DNA of 64,000 nucleotides from Alphaproteobacteria bacterium. Lineage in GTDB: Bacteria; Pseudomonadota; Alphaproteobacteria; DSM-16000; Inquilinaceae. The stretch spans positions 62,001 through 126,000 of the forward strand of contig JANQSN010000019.1 in NCBI GenBank assembly GCA_028284045.1, in the 5' to 3' direction. Positions 45,469-55,226 of the stretch are shown here, in pieces; position 1 is the stretch's first letter; every line of letters starts with the position of its first letter. The notes beneath the pieces are model-generated. The model was given only the letters and a program-made list of their open reading frames with translations, did not search any database and was not told the DNA's origin. Position numbers and translations under genes: made by a program.

Positions 45469-46224
45469 ATGACCGTCTGGGGTGTCCGCGTGCCGCGCAT
45501 GGCGTCGCTGGCGATCTGGCTGGTGGTGTGGGAGATCGTCGGCCAGCTCGACTTGTTGATGCTGTTTCCGCCGTTCAGCGCCGTGGTGATGGCGATGGGC
45601 GACGTCGTCACCTCCGCCAGCTTTGCCGAGGCGGCGCGGATCACGCTGGGCGCCTATGCCGCCGGCCTCGGCCTCGCCATCGTCGCCGGCGTCGGGCTTG
45701 GCCTGTTGATGGGCCTGGTGCCGGCGGCGGACCGGCTGTTGAACATGTGGGTGAACATCTTCCTGTCGGCGCCGCTGTCGGCGCTGGTGCCGGTGATCAT
45801 GATCCTGTTCGGCCTGGGCACGCCGACGGTGATCGTCACCGTCTTCATGTTCGCGGTGTGGATCATCGCGCTCGACACCCGCGCCGGGGTGCTGCACGCC
45901 CCGCCCTCGCTGATGGAGATGGCGCGGGCCTTCGGCGCCTCGCGCCTGCAGCGCTTGCGGATCATCGCGCTGGCCGCCCTGCCGGAGATCCTGGCCGGCG
46001 TGCGCCTCGGCGTGATCCGCGGCGTCAAGGGCGTGGTGATCGGCCAGCTTCTGGTCTCGATCATCGGCGTCGGCGCGCTGTTCCAGCTCTATTCGCAGAA
46101 CTTCCTGATGGCCCATTTCTGGGCGCTGATCGTGCTGATCTTCGCCTTCGCCCTGACCTTGGCCGACCTGGTGGGACGGCTGGAAACCCGCCTTGAGTAC
46201 TATGCAGGAGCCCGACACGGATGA
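45469..46224 (+). CDS. ABC transporter permease 2
   Basis: A 251-residue SsuC-type permease of about six helices. The coupling loop is DTRAGVLHAPPSLMEMARAFG and the family pattern VRLGVIRGVKGVVIGQLLVS follows. ATG 45469 is used, eight bases after the ATPase stop with GGAG upstream; ATG 45451 would overlap the ATPase gene. The stop overlaps the FAH-family gene (ATGA). Sequence differs clearly from permease 1. Confidence 0.92.
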   Translation: MTVWGVRVPRMASLAIWLVVWEIVGQLDLLMLFPPFSAVVMAMGDVVTSASFAEAARITLGAYAAGLGLAIVAGVGLGLLMGLVPAADRLLNMWVNIFLSAPLSALVPVIMILFGLGTPTVIVTVFMFAVWIIALDTRAGVLHAPPSLMEMARAFGASRLQRLRIIALAALPEILAGVRLGVIRGVKGVVIGQLLVSIIGVGALFQLYSQNFLMAHFWALIVLIFAFALTLADLVGRLETRLEYYAGARHG

Positions 46225-46958
46225 CCGCGCCCGCCCCCTCCCCCCAGTCTCCCCCCCAGTCCGCCGACACCGGCGACTACGTCGTCCCGCCGCCTGAGAC
46301 GGTCTGGCTGCCGGTCGCCGACGGCGCCGGCCGCTTCCCGGTGCGCCGGGTCTACTGCGTCGGGCGCAACTATGCCGCGCACGCCGTGGAGATGGGCCAC
46401 GACCCCGACCAGGAGCCGCCCTTCTTCTTCGCCAAGAGCCCAGACAATCTGGTGGCGGGCGACGGCGTCTTCCCCTACCCGCCGGCCACCAGCGACGTGC
46501 ATCACGAGATCGAATTGGTGGTGGCGCTGGGCCGCGGCGGCGCCGACATCCCGGTGGAGACGGCGCTGACGCATGTCTGGGGCTATGCGGTCGGCCTCGA
46601 CATGACGCGGCGCGACCTGCAGGGCGAGGCCAAGAAGCTCGGCCGCCCGTGGGAGGTCGGCAAGGCCTTCGAGCATTCCGCCCCCTGCGGGCCGGTGGTG
46701 CCCGTGGAGACCTGCGGCCATCCGGCGGAGGGCGCGATCTGGCTGACGGTGAACGGCGAGACGCGCCAGCTCGGCGACCTCTCCCAGCTCATCTGGAAGG
46801 TGCCGGAGGTCATCGCCTTCCTGTCGCGCCTCTTCGTGCTGCGGCCGGGCGACCTGATCATGACCGGCACCCCGGCCGGCGTCGGCCCGGTGACGCGGGG
46901 CGACCGCCTGCACGGCCATATCGAAGGCGTTGGCGATCTGAAGGTCGACGTGCGGTAG
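46221..46958 (+). CDS. fumarylacetoacetate hydrolase family protein
   Basis: A 245-residue enzyme with the FAH fold: YCVGRNYAAHAVEMG (about 45-59), FFFAKSPDNLV, the metal-ligand EIELVV (HHEIELVVAL), GYAVGLDMTRRDLQ and MTGTPAGVGPV. The family splits C-C bonds in acylpyruvates such as fumarylpyruvate, or decarboxylates oxaloacetate. Translational coupling to an ABC importer suggests it processes the imported compound. The N-terminal 20 residues are low-complexity Pro/Ser/Gln. Confidence 0.92.
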   Translation: MTAPAPSPQSPPQSADTGDYVVPPPETVWLPVADGAGRFPVRRVYCVGRNYAAHAVEMGHDPDQEPPFFFAKSPDNLVAGDGVFPYPPATSDVHHEIELVVALGRGGADIPVETALTHVWGYAVGLDMTRRDLQGEAKKLGRPWEVGKAFEHSAPCGPVVPVETCGHPAEGAIWLTVNGETRQLGDLSQLIWKVPEVIAFLSRLFVLRPGDLIMTGTPAGVGPVTRGDRLHGHIEGVGDLKVDVR

Positions 46959-46983
46959 CGGGTTTCCGCGCCGGGGGTCGGGG

Positions 46984-47469
46984 CTACAGCAGCGTGCAGA
47001 CAAGATCGGCGCGGTTCTCCGCAATCAGCGGGTACGCGTCCGCCGTGATGCCTTCGTGCGACCGCAGGATCAGCACGATGATCTTCTCGGCACTGGGGCC
47101 GAACGGCAGCAGCAGTCGATCGATGGTCACGCCCGGATGGTCGAACAGCACCAGGCGGTCATGCGCCGCGCGCCGCTGCGCCCGGCACAGCGTATAGGGC
47201 CTCAGCGCCTGGTCGTGGATCTCCGGCGGGTAGAGTTCGTCGATGTAGGCGCCCGTCTGGTCGAAATTGTCGAGGCTGCGCAGGTTGGAGCCGGCCAGGC
47301 GGATACGGTAGCGCGGCGGCTCGCCGATCGGCTCGACGATGCCGAAATTGCCGAGCCACCGCTTCAAGGCAACCGGATTGATCTCCGAGAGGCCCGGCAG
47401 GTCGCCGCACCGTGGCAGGGCGCGCCACCAAGCGAGCATCTCCTCCATCTCCGGCCTGAGTTCGACCAC
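46984..47469 (-). CDS. PAS-domain protein (PAS_5-like)
   Basis: A 161-residue single-domain protein of a type common in Rhodospirillales: LPRCGDLPGLSEINPVALKR, FGIVEPIGEPPRYRIRLAG, and LDNFDQTGAYIDELYPP with a C-terminal beta sheet (RLLLPFGPSAEKIIVLIL). There is no output domain, so the signal and partner are unknown. GTG 47469, preceded by GGAGGGGG, gives the family length; a longer frame to 47571 has no conserved extra sequence. Convergent with the FAH gene. Confidence 0.82.
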   Translation of the reverse strand: MVELRPEMEEMLAWWRALPRCGDLPGLSEINPVALKRWLGNFGIVEPIGEPPRYRIRLAGSNLRSLDNFDQTGAYIDELYPPEIHDQALRPYTLCRAQRRAAHDRLVLFDHPGVTIDRLLLPFGPSAEKIIVLILRSHEGITADAYPLIAENRADLVCTLL

Positions 47470-47588
47470 GCACCCCCTCCCGCCCTCACCCGAACCATGC
47501 TGCCGACACACGCGACCCTGAGTGGGAAGTTCGGCCGAGGAATATTGTCCAGAGAACAGGATGCGACACAACCCGGTGGGGTCGACGC

Positions 47589-50500
47589 CTACGCCGCCGG
47601 TTCGCCGAATCCGCCGCCGCCCGGCGTTGCGACGCCCAGGACCTCCCCGGCCTCGACGACCGTCCGGTCGGTCGACGACAGCGCCTCGATCCGGCCGTCG
47701 GCGCGTTCTACCCAGGTCTGCCCCACCGCGCCCGGCTGGCCGCCGTCGAGGCCGAAGGGCGGCACGACGCGATGGTTGGCGAGGATCGCCGCGGTCATCG
47801 CCCGGCGGAACCGCAGGCGGCGGATGACGCCGTCACCGCCGCGCTGCCGGCCGGCCCCGCCGCTGCCGGCTCTCAGCGCGAATTCTTCCAGCAGGATCGG
47901 ATAGCGCAGCTCCAGCACCTCCGGGTCGGTCAGGCGGGAGTTGGTCATGTGCGTGTGGATGCCCGAACAGCCGTCGAAGTCCGGCCCGGCCCCGGCGCCG
48001 CCGCAGATCGTCTCGTAATACTGATAGGTATCGTCGCCGAAGGTCAGGTTGTTCATGGTGCCCTGCGCCGCCGCCAGCACGCCGAGCGCGCCGTAGAGCG
48101 TATTGGTCACCACCTGGCTGACCTCGACATTGCCGGCGACCACGGCGGCCGGCGGCCGCGGCTTCAGCATCGAGCCGTCGGGCACGCGGATGTCCAGCGG
48201 CTTCAGGCAGCCGTCGTTCATCGGGATCTCGTCGTCCACCAGCGTACGGAAGACGTACAAGCAGGCGGCGCGGACCACCGCCTCCGGCGCGTTGAAATTG
48301 TCGGGCTGCTGGGCCGATGACCCGGCGAAGTCGATGACGGCCGCGCGCCGCTGCCGGTCGATGTCGATGGCCACGGCGACCACCGCCCCGTTGTCGAGCG
48401 GCAGGCGGAAGCGCCCCGGCGTCAGCACGTCGATGACGCGGCGCACCTGCTCTTCGGCGTTGTCGCGGACATGGCCCATATAGGCCTCCACGACATCGAG
48501 CCCGAACAGCCCGATCATCCGCTGCAGTTCCTGCACCCCGCGTTCGTTGGCGGCGAGCTGGGCGGCGAAGTCACCCATGTTCTGGTCGATATTGCGCGCC
48601 GGATAGGCGCCGGAGGCCAGGAGCGCCCGGGTCTCCGCATCCAACAGACGGCCGCCGGCGACCAGATGGGCGTTGTCGATCAGCACGCCCTCTTCCTCGA
48701 TGGTCCGGCTGTCCGGCGGCATCGAGCCAGGCGTCAGGCCGCCGATATCGGCGTGGTGGCCACGGCTGGCGACGAAGAACAGGAGGTCCCGGCCGGCCGC
48801 GTCGAACACCGGCGTCACCACGGTGACGTCGGGCAGATGGGTGCCACCGTTGTAGGGATCGTTCAGCATGTAGACGTCGCCGGGCCGCATCGTCGCCCCG
48901 CGCCGCGCCAGCACCTCGCGCACGCTGGTGCCCATGGAGCCCAGATGCACCGGCATATGCGGGGCGTTGGCGACCAGCGCGCCGGTCGCGTCGAACACCG
49001 CGCAGGAGAAGTCCAGCCGCTCCTTGATGTTCACCGATTGGGCGGTGTTCTGCAGCGCCACGCCCATCTGCTCGGCGATCGACATGAACAGGTTGTTGAA
49101 CACCTCCAGCATCACCGGATCGACCGAGGTGCCGACGGCGACGCGGCTGGGCAGTGCTGCGACCCGGTCGAGCCAGAGATGGTCGGGGTCGCCCAGCCGG
49201 GCGCGCCAGCCGGGCTCGACCACCGTGGTCGCATTGTCCTCGGCGATGATCGCCGGACCATCGATGGTCTGACCGGGCGCTAGCGCCGCCCGCCGGTAGA
49301 GCGGCGTCGGCTGCGCTTGCCCGGCGAAGACCGCGCTGACCGTATCGGCCGGCGGCGCCGGCTCGGCCGTGCCCGGCCCCGCCGGCTCGGGACGGCCGGG
49401 ATCCGCCCCGCCGCCGGACAGCTCCACCGACACCGCGGCGATCACCAGCGGCTTATCCGGCGCGGCGAAGCCGAACTGGCGGCGATGGGCCGTCTCGAAT
49501 TCCGCGCGCGGGTCGCCGCCCGCCGCCGGCACCGCAAGCGCCGTGTCGCTGCCCTGGTAGCGCAGGTGCAACCGCGCCTCGGCCTGCGGGTCCGTCGCCC
49601 CCTGGGCCGCCAGCTCGTCGCGGGCCGCGGCATCCAAGCGGGCCAGTGCGGCCTCGGCCGCCGCCCGGCCGGCGTCGTCGAAGGGTTGCTCCAACGACTG
49701 CTCCTTCAACGCCTTCAGCTCGGCGAGCCCCATGCCATAGGCCGACAGCACGCCGGCCTGGGCGTGGATCAGCACCCGCGTCATGCCCAGCGCATCGGCC
49801 ACCTGGCAGGCGTGCTGGCCGCCCGCCCCGCCGAAGGTCACCAGCGTGTAGCCGGCGATGTCGTGGCCGCGCTGGACGGAGATGCGCTTGATCGCATTGG
49901 CCATGTTGTCGACGGCGATCTTCAGGAAGCCCTCTGCCACCGCCGCAGCGTCGCGCCGGTCGCCGGTCGCCTGCTCGATCTCCCGGGCGAGTTGGGCGAA
50001 GCGCTCGCGCACCACCGCCTCGTCCAAGGGCTGATCGGCGTTGGCGCCGAACACCGGCGGGAAGAAGCGCGCCTGGACGCGGCCCAGCATGACGTTGCAG
50101 TCGGTCACCGTCAGCGGCCCGCCGCGGCGGTAGCAGGCCGGCCCCGGCACCGCGCCCGCGCTCTCCGGGCCGACGCGGTAGCGGCTGCCGTCGAACCGGC
50201 AGATCGACCCGCCGCCGGCCGCCACGGTGTGGATCTGCATCATCGGCACGCGCATGCGCACGCCGGCCACCTGGGTTTCGAAGCTGCGCTCCAGCGTGCC
50301 GGCGTAGTGCGCCACGTCGGTCGAGGTGCCGCCCATGTCGAAGGTGATCAGCCGGTCGCGCCCCGCGCCCTCGCCGACCCGGACCGCGCCGACGATGCCG
50401 CCGGCGGGTCCCGACAGGATGCTGTCCTTGCCCTGGAACTGGCGGGCGTCGACCAGGCCGCCGTTCGACTGCATGAACAAGACCCGGACATCGCCCAGCT

Positions 50501-51206
50501 CGCCCGCCACTTGGTCGACATAGCGGCGCAGGATCGGCGAGAGATAGGCGTCGACCACCGTGGTGTCGCCGCGCCCGACCAGCTTGATCAGCGGGCTGAC
50601 GCGGTGGGAGACGGAGATCTGGCGCAAGCCCGCCGCTGCCGCGACATCTGCCGCGGCAGCCTCGTGCGCCGGGTGGCGATAGGCGTGCAGGAAGACGATG
50701 GCGACGCTGTCGATGCCGTCGGCCTTGGCCGCGCCCAGCGCCGCGGCCAGCGCGCCGGTGTCGAGCGGCGCCAGCACCTCGCCGTCCACCGTCACCCGGC
50801 CGTCGACCTCGATCACCCGCTCGTACAGCAGCTCCGGCAGCACGATCCGGCGGTCGAACAGCCGCGGGCGTGCCTGATAAGCCAGCCTGAGCGCGTCGCG
50901 GAAGCCGCGGTTGACCACCAGCGCAGTGCGCTCGCCCTTGCGCTCCAACAGCGCGTTGGTGGCGACCGTCGTGCCCATCTTGACGACCTCGATCTCGGCC
51001 GACGGGATGGGCGCGCCGTCCGCCAGGCCCAAAAGGCGGCGGATGCCGGCGATGGCGGCGTCGCGGTAGCGCTCCGGGTCCTCCGACAACAGCTTGGCGG
51101 TCACCAGCCGACAGTCGGGGCGACGCGCGACGACATCGGTGAAGGTGCCGCCGCGATCGATCCAGAACTGCCAGCCCGAGGGGTGGCCGGACGGCGTATC
51201 GGTCAT
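47589..51206 (-). CDS. ATP-dependent 5-oxoprolinase / hydantoinase A-B fusion
   Basis: A 1205-residue cytoplasmic enzyme of the eukaryote-like OplAH type. HyuA-like half (about 1-690): N-terminal [28 protein letters not shown], the ASKHA-type [13 protein letters not shown] and [16 protein letters not shown]. HyuB-like half (about 700-1200): [17 protein letters not shown] start, [30 protein letters not shown] and GGGGFGEP at the end. It should open 5-oxo-L-proline to glutamate with ATP. It lies 37 bases after a LysE gene in the same direction. Confidence 0.94.
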   Translation of the reverse strand: MTDTPSGHPSGWQFWIDRGGTFTDVVARRPDCRLVTAKLLSEDPERYRDAAIAGIRRLLGLADGAPIPSAEIEVVKMGTTVATNALLERKGERTALVVNRGFRDALRLAYQARPRLFDRRIVLPELLYERVIEVDGRVTVDGEVLAPLDTGALAAALGAAKADGIDSVAIVFLHAYRHPAHEAAAADVAAAAGLRQISVSHRVSPLIKLVGRGDTTVVDAYLSPILRRYVDQVAGELGDVRVLFMQSNGGLVDARQFQGKDSILSGPAGGIVGAVRVGEGAGRDRLITFDMGGTSTDVAHYAGTLERSFETQVAGVRMRVPMMQIHTVAAGGGSICRFDGSRYRVGPESAGAVPGPACYRRGGPLTVTDCNVMLGRVQARFFPPVFGANADQPLDEAVVRERFAQLAREIEQATGDRRDAAAVAEGFLKIAVDNMANAIKRISVQRGHDIAGYTLVTFGGAGGQHACQVADALGMTRVLIHAQAGVLSAYGMGLAELKALKEQSLEQPFDDAGRAAAEAALARLDAAARDELAAQGATDPQAEARLHLRYQGSDTALAVPAAGGDPRAEFETAHRRQFGFAAPDKPLVIAAVSVELSGGGADPGRPEPAGPGTAEPAPPADTVSAVFAGQAQPTPLYRRAALAPGQTIDGPAIIAEDNATTVVEPGWRARLGDPDHLWLDRVAALPSRVAVGTSVDPVMLEVFNNLFMSIAEQMGVALQNTAQSVNIKERLDFSCAVFDATGALVANAPHMPVHLGSMGTSVREVLARRGATMRPGDVYMLNDPYNGGTHLPDVTVVTPVFDAAGRDLLFFVASRGHHADIGGLTPGSMPPDSRTIEEEGVLIDNAHLVAGGRLLDAETRALLASGAYPARNIDQNMGDFAAQLAANERGVQELQRMIGLFGLDVVEAYMGHVRDNAEEQVRRVIDVLTPGRFRLPLDNGAVVAVAIDIDRQRRAAVIDFAGSSAQQPDNFNAPEAVVRAACLYVFRTLVDDEIPMNDGCLKPLDIRVPDGSMLKPRPPAAVVAGNVEVSQVVTNTLYGALGVLAAAQGTMNNLTFGDDTYQYYETICGGAGAGPDFDGCSGIHTHMTNSRLTDPEVLELRYPILLEEFALRAGSGGAGRQRGGDGVIRRLRFRRAMTAAILANHRVVPPFGLDGGQPGAVGQTWVERADGRIEALSSTDRTVVEAGEVLGVATPGGGGFGEPAA

Positions 51207-51243
51207 CCGGAAAGGCTCCGCGAGAAGGAAAAGGGGGCGGTGT

Positions 51244-51867
51244 TCAGCGCGGCTCGACCGCCAGGCGCAGGCCGAGGGCGACGAAGGCGCCGGCGAACAG
51301 ACGCCGGAACCAGGCCAGCACCCGCGGCCGGGCGAGCACCAGCTCGCTGGCCCCGGCCGCCATCAGGCCATAGCCGATGAAAACGACCAGCGTCAGCCCC
51401 ATGAAGACCGCCCCCAGCAGCAGCATCTGGCCGACCGCCGCCGCGCTGTCGGCGGCGACGAATTGCGGCAGGAAGGCCAGGAAGAACAGCGACAGCTTGG
51501 GGTTCAGGATGTTCAACAGGATACCGCGCAGGACGATGCGGCCGGGCGCCATGAGCCGCGCGCGGCCGGCCGCGTCGGCATCGACGGACAGTGGTCCGCC
51601 CGCGCGCAGCATGGTCCAGGCCATGTAGAGCAGGAAGACGACGCCCGCGATCTTCACCGCCTGGAAGGCGACGGCGCTGGCGTGCAAGAGGGCGGCGAGG
51701 CCGAACACCGCGGCCAGCAGATGCGGCACGATGCCCAGCGTGCAGCCGAGCGCGGCGAACAGGCTGGCGGCACGCCCGCACCCCAACCCGACCGCCAGCG
51801 TATAGAGCACGCCGGTGCCCGGCGCGATCACGACGATCAGCGAGGTCACCAGGAAATCAAGGCCCAT
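51244..51867 (-). CDS. LysE-family amino-acid exporter
   Basis: A 207-residue inner-membrane protein with about six helices; LysE/RhtB pattern [20 protein letters not shown] near the N-terminus (usually PGP, here PGT) and [22 protein letters not shown] in the middle. It overlaps the upstream phytase-like gene by 11 bases and precedes 5-oxoprolinase by 37, so it is in the same operon. It may export glutamate or a related amino acid; this is inference. Confidence 0.9.
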   Translation of the reverse strand: MGLDFLVTSLIVVIAPGTGVLYTLAVGLGCGRAASLFAALGCTLGIVPHLLAAVFGLAALLHASAVAFQAVKIAGVVFLLYMAWTMLRAGGPLSVDADAAGRARLMAPGRIVLRGILLNILNPKLSLFFLAFLPQFVAADSAAAVGQMLLLGAVFMGLTLVVFIGYGLMAAGASELVLARPRVLAWFRRLFAGAFVALGLRLAVEPR

Positions 51868-52936
51868 TCGCGGTCCCCTCCGGCCGCCCGCACCCCTGCA
51901 GGCGGGCGGTGACCAGCACCGTACCGCGATCGTCGTCGTCATCGGAAGCCAGGAGCACGCGCCAGTCCGCCCCGTCGGCGGCGACGGCCAGCCCCTCGAA
52001 GTTCACGGCCGGAATGCCGTCCGGCAGCGCCAGCAGCGTCTCGGCGACCGCGAGGTCGGGGCCGTCGGCGGCGAGACGGACGACCCGGCTGGTGAAGCTG
52101 GCGAAGCCGGTCGGCCGGCGCTCCAGCACAAGCAAGCTGCCGTCGGGCGCGCGGGTGGCGTCCCCCGGCACGAACCCGGCCCCGCCGCGGTAGCGCCCGC
52201 GGGTCGTTTGCCCGTCGGCGGCGAGCCACCAGACGGCGCGGGAGCCCAGCGTGAAGGGGCTGCCCTCTTCGATGGCGATCAGGCCGCCGGCCCCGTCGGC
52301 CGCCAGCGCCTCCACGCCGGTATTGGCTGCCAAGGCCCGCCAGGCGTCCGGTATGGGCCGGTCCACCGGCGGCCCGGCGATCAGCCCATCGGCGCCCGCC
52401 GGATAGATCCACACACGGTGGTTGCGTTCGAAGCTGACCGCCCAGCCGGCGGGGCCGAGCGGCGCCAACGCCTCCGCGTCGCGCCAAGTACCGGTGCGCG
52501 GCGGTGCGGTGTCGGCCAACAGACCCAGCGGATCGGCGGAGACCGCGTCGTCACCGACGCGGATGCGATAGACCCCGGCGTCGTCGGCGATGGCGACGAA
52601 CACTCCGGCGGCGGCATCCCAGGCGAGGCCCGACAGGCCGCCCAACCGCTCCGCCGTCTCGTAGGCGGTCACGCGGGCGGGGCACGCCGCGGTTGGGACT
52701 GCCAGCGGGCCGACCACGGGGTGCGCGGGAATTGCCGGCACCGCCGGGCGCGGATCGGGCACGGCGCGCGGCCGCGGTGCGGGGGCCGGCGGCGCCGCTT
52801 CGGCGACCGACGGCTGGGGTATCGCCGGACCAGCCGGCCCCGGCGCCGCCGCACAAGCCGCCAACCCGGCGATCAGCAGCAGGCCGCCGGCCAGGCGGCG
52901 GGCGCCGCGGTCGGCCCTGCCAGGTCTACGCCGCAT
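51857..52936 (-). CDS. esterase-like-activity-of-phytase family lipoprotein
   Basis: A 359-residue predicted lipoprotein: basic N-terminus, hydrophobic core, lipobox LAAC (C28), then a long Pro/Ala-rich linker (about 32-75). The rest is a beta-propeller-like domain of the PF13449 type with LGGLSGLAWD, TWRDAEALAPLGPAGWAVSFERNH pattern segments, GVEALAADGAGG and NFEGLAVAADG. ATG 52936 overlaps the upstream gene by 11 bases; ATG 52951 is an alternative. Substrate unknown. Confidence 0.82.
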   Translation of the reverse strand: MRRRPGRADRGARRLAGGLLLIAGLAACAAAPGPAGPAIPQPSVAEAAPPAPAPRPRAVPDPRPAVPAIPAHPVVGPLAVPTAACPARVTAYETAERLGGLSGLAWDAAAGVFVAIADDAGVYRIRVGDDAVSADPLGLLADTAPPRTGTWRDAEALAPLGPAGWAVSFERNHRVWIYPAGADGLIAGPPVDRPIPDAWRALAANTGVEALAADGAGGLIAIEEGSPFTLGSRAVWWLAADGQTTRGRYRGGAGFVPGDATRAPDGSLLVLERRPTGFASFTSRVVRLAADGPDLAVAETLLALPDGIPAVNFEGLAVAADGADWRVLLASDDDDDRGTVLVTARLQGCGRPEGTANGP

Positions 52937-54107
52937 CGGTCGTCGAGGCATCGCCACCGGGGAAGGTCCGCACATCCGTATCGTCCTGTCCGCCCGCGGC
53001 AAGCTCGGCCGCCACCAGGTCGGCCAGCGCCAGGCAGCCGGTCAGCCCCGGGCTCTCGATGCCGAACAGGTTGACCAGCCCCGGGCAGCCATGGCGGCCG
53101 GGCCCGTCGATACGGAAATCGGTCCAGGGTCCGCCCGGCCCGACCAGCTTCGGCCGAACGCCGGTATAGCCGGGGCTGAGGCTGCCGTCGGGCAGGTCCG
53201 GCCAGTAGCGTCTGACGGAAGCGTAGAAGCGGTCGCCGCGCGTCGGATCGAGGTCGTAGTCGACCCCGTCCACCCATTCCACATCGGGGCCGAACCGCGC
53301 CTGGCCGCCGAGGTCGAGGGTGACATGCACGCCGAGACCGCCATCGATCGGCACCGGATAGATCAGGTGGTCGAAGGGCGACCGGCCCGACAGCACGAAG
53401 TAGCTGCCCTTGGCGTAGTAGGCTTTGGGCACCTCGGCGGCCGGAAAACCGTCCAACCGGCCGGCCAGCGCCGGGGCCGTCAGGCCGGCGGCGTTGACGA
53501 CGCTGCGCGCGGCGAGCCGCATCGGCTCCGCCCCGCCGACATCCAGTGTCACGCCGTCCTCACCGACTCGGCCGCCGGTCACCGGGGCGGCCATGGCGAG
53601 CCAGGCGCCCGCCGCCTCGGCCTCCCCCGCCAGCGCCAGCATCAGCCCGTGGCTGTCGACGATGCCGGTGGTCGGCGACCACAGCGCCGCGACGGCGGTC
53701 AGGGCGGGCTCGGCCGCCGCGACGCGCGCGCCATCCCACCACTCCAAGTCAGGCATGCCGGAGGCGAGCGAATTGGCGCGGATCGCCGTCAGCCGCTCGC
53801 ATTCGCCGTCGTCGGTGGCAACCACCAGCTTGCCGATCCGGCGGTGGCCGACATCATGGTCGGCCAGGAAGCGGTAGAGCGCCGCCTTGCCGGCAATGCA
53901 GGCCCGCGCCTTCAGGCTGCCCGGCCGGTAGTAGAGGCCGGCATGGATGACCTCGGAATTGCGCGAGCTGGTCTCGGTGCCGAAATGGTCGGCCGCCTCC
54001 AGCACGATCACCTCGCGGCCCGCCCGGGCGAGCCGCCGGGCGACGGCCAGGCCGACCACGCCGGCGCCGACCACCACGCAGTCGACGCGTTCGCCGGCGC
54101 CGGTCAT
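52926..54107 (-). CDS. FAD-dependent oxidoreductase, L-2-hydroxyglutarate oxidase-like
   Basis: A 393-residue DAO-family flavoprotein. The FAD motif is CVVVGAGVVGLAVARRLA (10-27); TSSRNSEVIHAGLYYRPGSLKA and HRRIGKLVVAT are patterns I recognise from L2HGDH/LhgO; the C-terminal part has YTGVRPKL and LFGIESPGLTGCLAL. It would oxidise L-2-hydroxyglutarate to 2-oxoglutarate, a metabolite-repair step. First gene of a run with the phytase-like, LysE and 5-oxoprolinase genes. Another alpha-hydroxy or amino acid substrate is possible. Confidence 0.88.
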   Translation of the reverse strand: MTGAGERVDCVVVGAGVVGLAVARRLARAGREVIVLEAADHFGTETSSRNSEVIHAGLYYRPGSLKARACIAGKAALYRFLADHDVGHRRIGKLVVATDDGECERLTAIRANSLASGMPDLEWWDGARVAAAEPALTAVAALWSPTTGIVDSHGLMLALAGEAEAAGAWLAMAAPVTGGRVGEDGVTLDVGGAEPMRLAARSVVNAAGLTAPALAGRLDGFPAAEVPKAYYAKGSYFVLSGRSPFDHLIYPVPIDGGLGVHVTLDLGGQARFGPDVEWVDGVDYDLDPTRGDRFYASVRRYWPDLPDGSLSPGYTGVRPKLVGPGGPWTDFRIDGPGRHGCPGLVNLFGIESPGLTGCLALADLVAAELAAGGQDDTDVRTFPGGDASTTDAA

Positions 54108-54173
54108 CGCCGGCTGTCGGGTGACGGAACCCTCGCGGGCGTCTTGCAGCGTGCCGGACCGGCCGGCCGCCGG

Positions 54174-54446
54174 TCAGGTGTGGACGGCCAGCGTCTCCGC
54201 AGTATCGCGGCCATAGGCGACCGGCAGGATCTCGAACTCGGCGAGATCCGTCCAGTGGGCGACCCAGTCCTGCAGCTTGGCAACGCTGTCACACTCCACG
54301 ACCTGATAGCAGCAGGCGAAGTCGGCCTGCACATAGCTGGCGACGGTGGTCAGGCCATCCGGCATGAGCCGGCCATGGTCGCGCAGCCGGCGATACACCG
54401 ACTTGGCATCCTGACGACGGAACCGTTCGATCACCATGAACAGCAT
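54174..54446 (-). CDS. DUF3303 family protein
   Basis: A 90-residue protein with the DUF3303 pattern MLFMVIERFR, VYRRLRDHGRLMPDGLT, ADFACCYQVVECD and WTDLAEFEILPV, a ferredoxin-like fold related to stress-response dimeric alpha-beta barrels. ATG 54446 has GGGAG upstream and matches family length; the frame extends to 54497 without conservation. It ends 66 bases before the FAD oxidoreductase. Function unknown. Confidence 0.88.
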   Translation of the reverse strand: MLFMVIERFRRQDAKSVYRRLRDHGRLMPDGLTTVASYVQADFACCYQVVECDSVAKLQDWVAHWTDLAEFEILPVAYGRDTAETLAVHT

Positions 54447-54566
54447 TGCCTTGCTCCCCGCAATGCCCTGCAGGCGGACGCCCCATTTAACGGGCAAAAT
54501 CTTCCCGTTTTCTAAACGGCGTGTGTTTTCCCGCCGCGCCGGTGACGGCCGGCGGCCGACCCGCCC

Positions 54567-55034
54567 CTACGCCGCCTTCAACCGGGCAAGCAGACCGTCG
54601 ACGCCGGCCTCGATCAGGTCCAGCACCTGCTCGAAATGGTGCTGTCCGCCGTAGTAAGGGTCCGGCACGTTGAGGCCCGCGCGCGACGGCGCGAAATCCA
54701 TCAACAACGACAGCTTGTGGCGCTGGTCGGCCGGCGCCAGGCGGGCAAGCTGGGCCATATGCCCGGCGTCCATCGCCACCAGATGGTCGAATCGCTCGAA
54801 GTCGTCCGGCGATACCCGCCGCGCGCGCAGCGTCGACAGGTCGTAGCCGCGCACGAGGGCCGCTTCCTGCGCCCGTTCGTCGGGCGGCTCGCCGACGTGG
54901 TAGCCATGGGTCCCGGCGCTGTCCACGGTCAGCCGATCGGCCAAGCCGGCGGCTTCTGCCCGCGCGCGCAACACCGCCTCGGCGGTCGGGGACCGGCAGA
55001 TGTTGCCGGTGCAGACGAACAGAACGGCGGTCAT
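54567..55034 (-). CDS. low-molecular-weight protein tyrosine phosphatase
   Basis: A 155-residue enzyme with the P-loop CTGNICRS (C8-R14) and the general acid in VPDPYYGG. Residues VDSAGTHGYHVGEPPDERA fit the canonical class. It lacks the relay cysteines seen in the arsenate reductase at 1197, so it is a true phosphatase. In other bacteria such enzymes act on tyrosine kinases for polysaccharide export, none of which is in the window. Confidence 0.94.
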   Translation of the reverse strand: MTAVLFVCTGNICRSPTAEAVLRARAEAAGLADRLTVDSAGTHGYHVGEPPDERAQEAALVRGYDLSTLRARRVSPDDFERFDHLVAMDAGHMAQLARLAPADQRHKLSLLMDFAPSRAGLNVPDPYYGGQHHFEQVLDLIEAGVDGLLARLKAA

Positions 55035-55122
55035 GCAGCATCCGCATCCGAGTAGGAACGCCGGGCTTGTCGCGGCCTATGGCGATGTGATGTACCATGC
55101 TGGAGCGACGCGCGCACCCAAT

Positions 55123-55161
55123 CGCGCGATCCGGCCGCGCGATCCGGCCGCGCGATCCGGC
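55123..55161. repeat. 13-base tandem repeat, three perfect copies
   Basis: CGCGCGATCCGGC is repeated exactly at 55123-55135, 55136-55148 and 55149-55161. It is followed by two copies of GCGGTTGGATCG 15 bases apart (about 55160-55186). The whole tract lies 65-105 bases before the sirtuin start, in its likely promoter or leader, so copy number could alter expression. Confidence 0.9.
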
Positions 55162-55226
55162 GGTTGGATCGCGGGCGGTTGGATCGTCAGCGGCGCGTTT
55201 CCTTGAGCGAGTTGGACCGGTCCGCG

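Noticed and set aside
49317..51380. A 687-codon plus-strand frame opposite 5-oxoprolinase
   Set aside because: Antisense shadow of an enzyme that is conserved along its full length.
55123..55161. Short CRISPR-like array
   Set aside because: The 13-base units abut each other without spacers and are too short; a simple tandem repeat.
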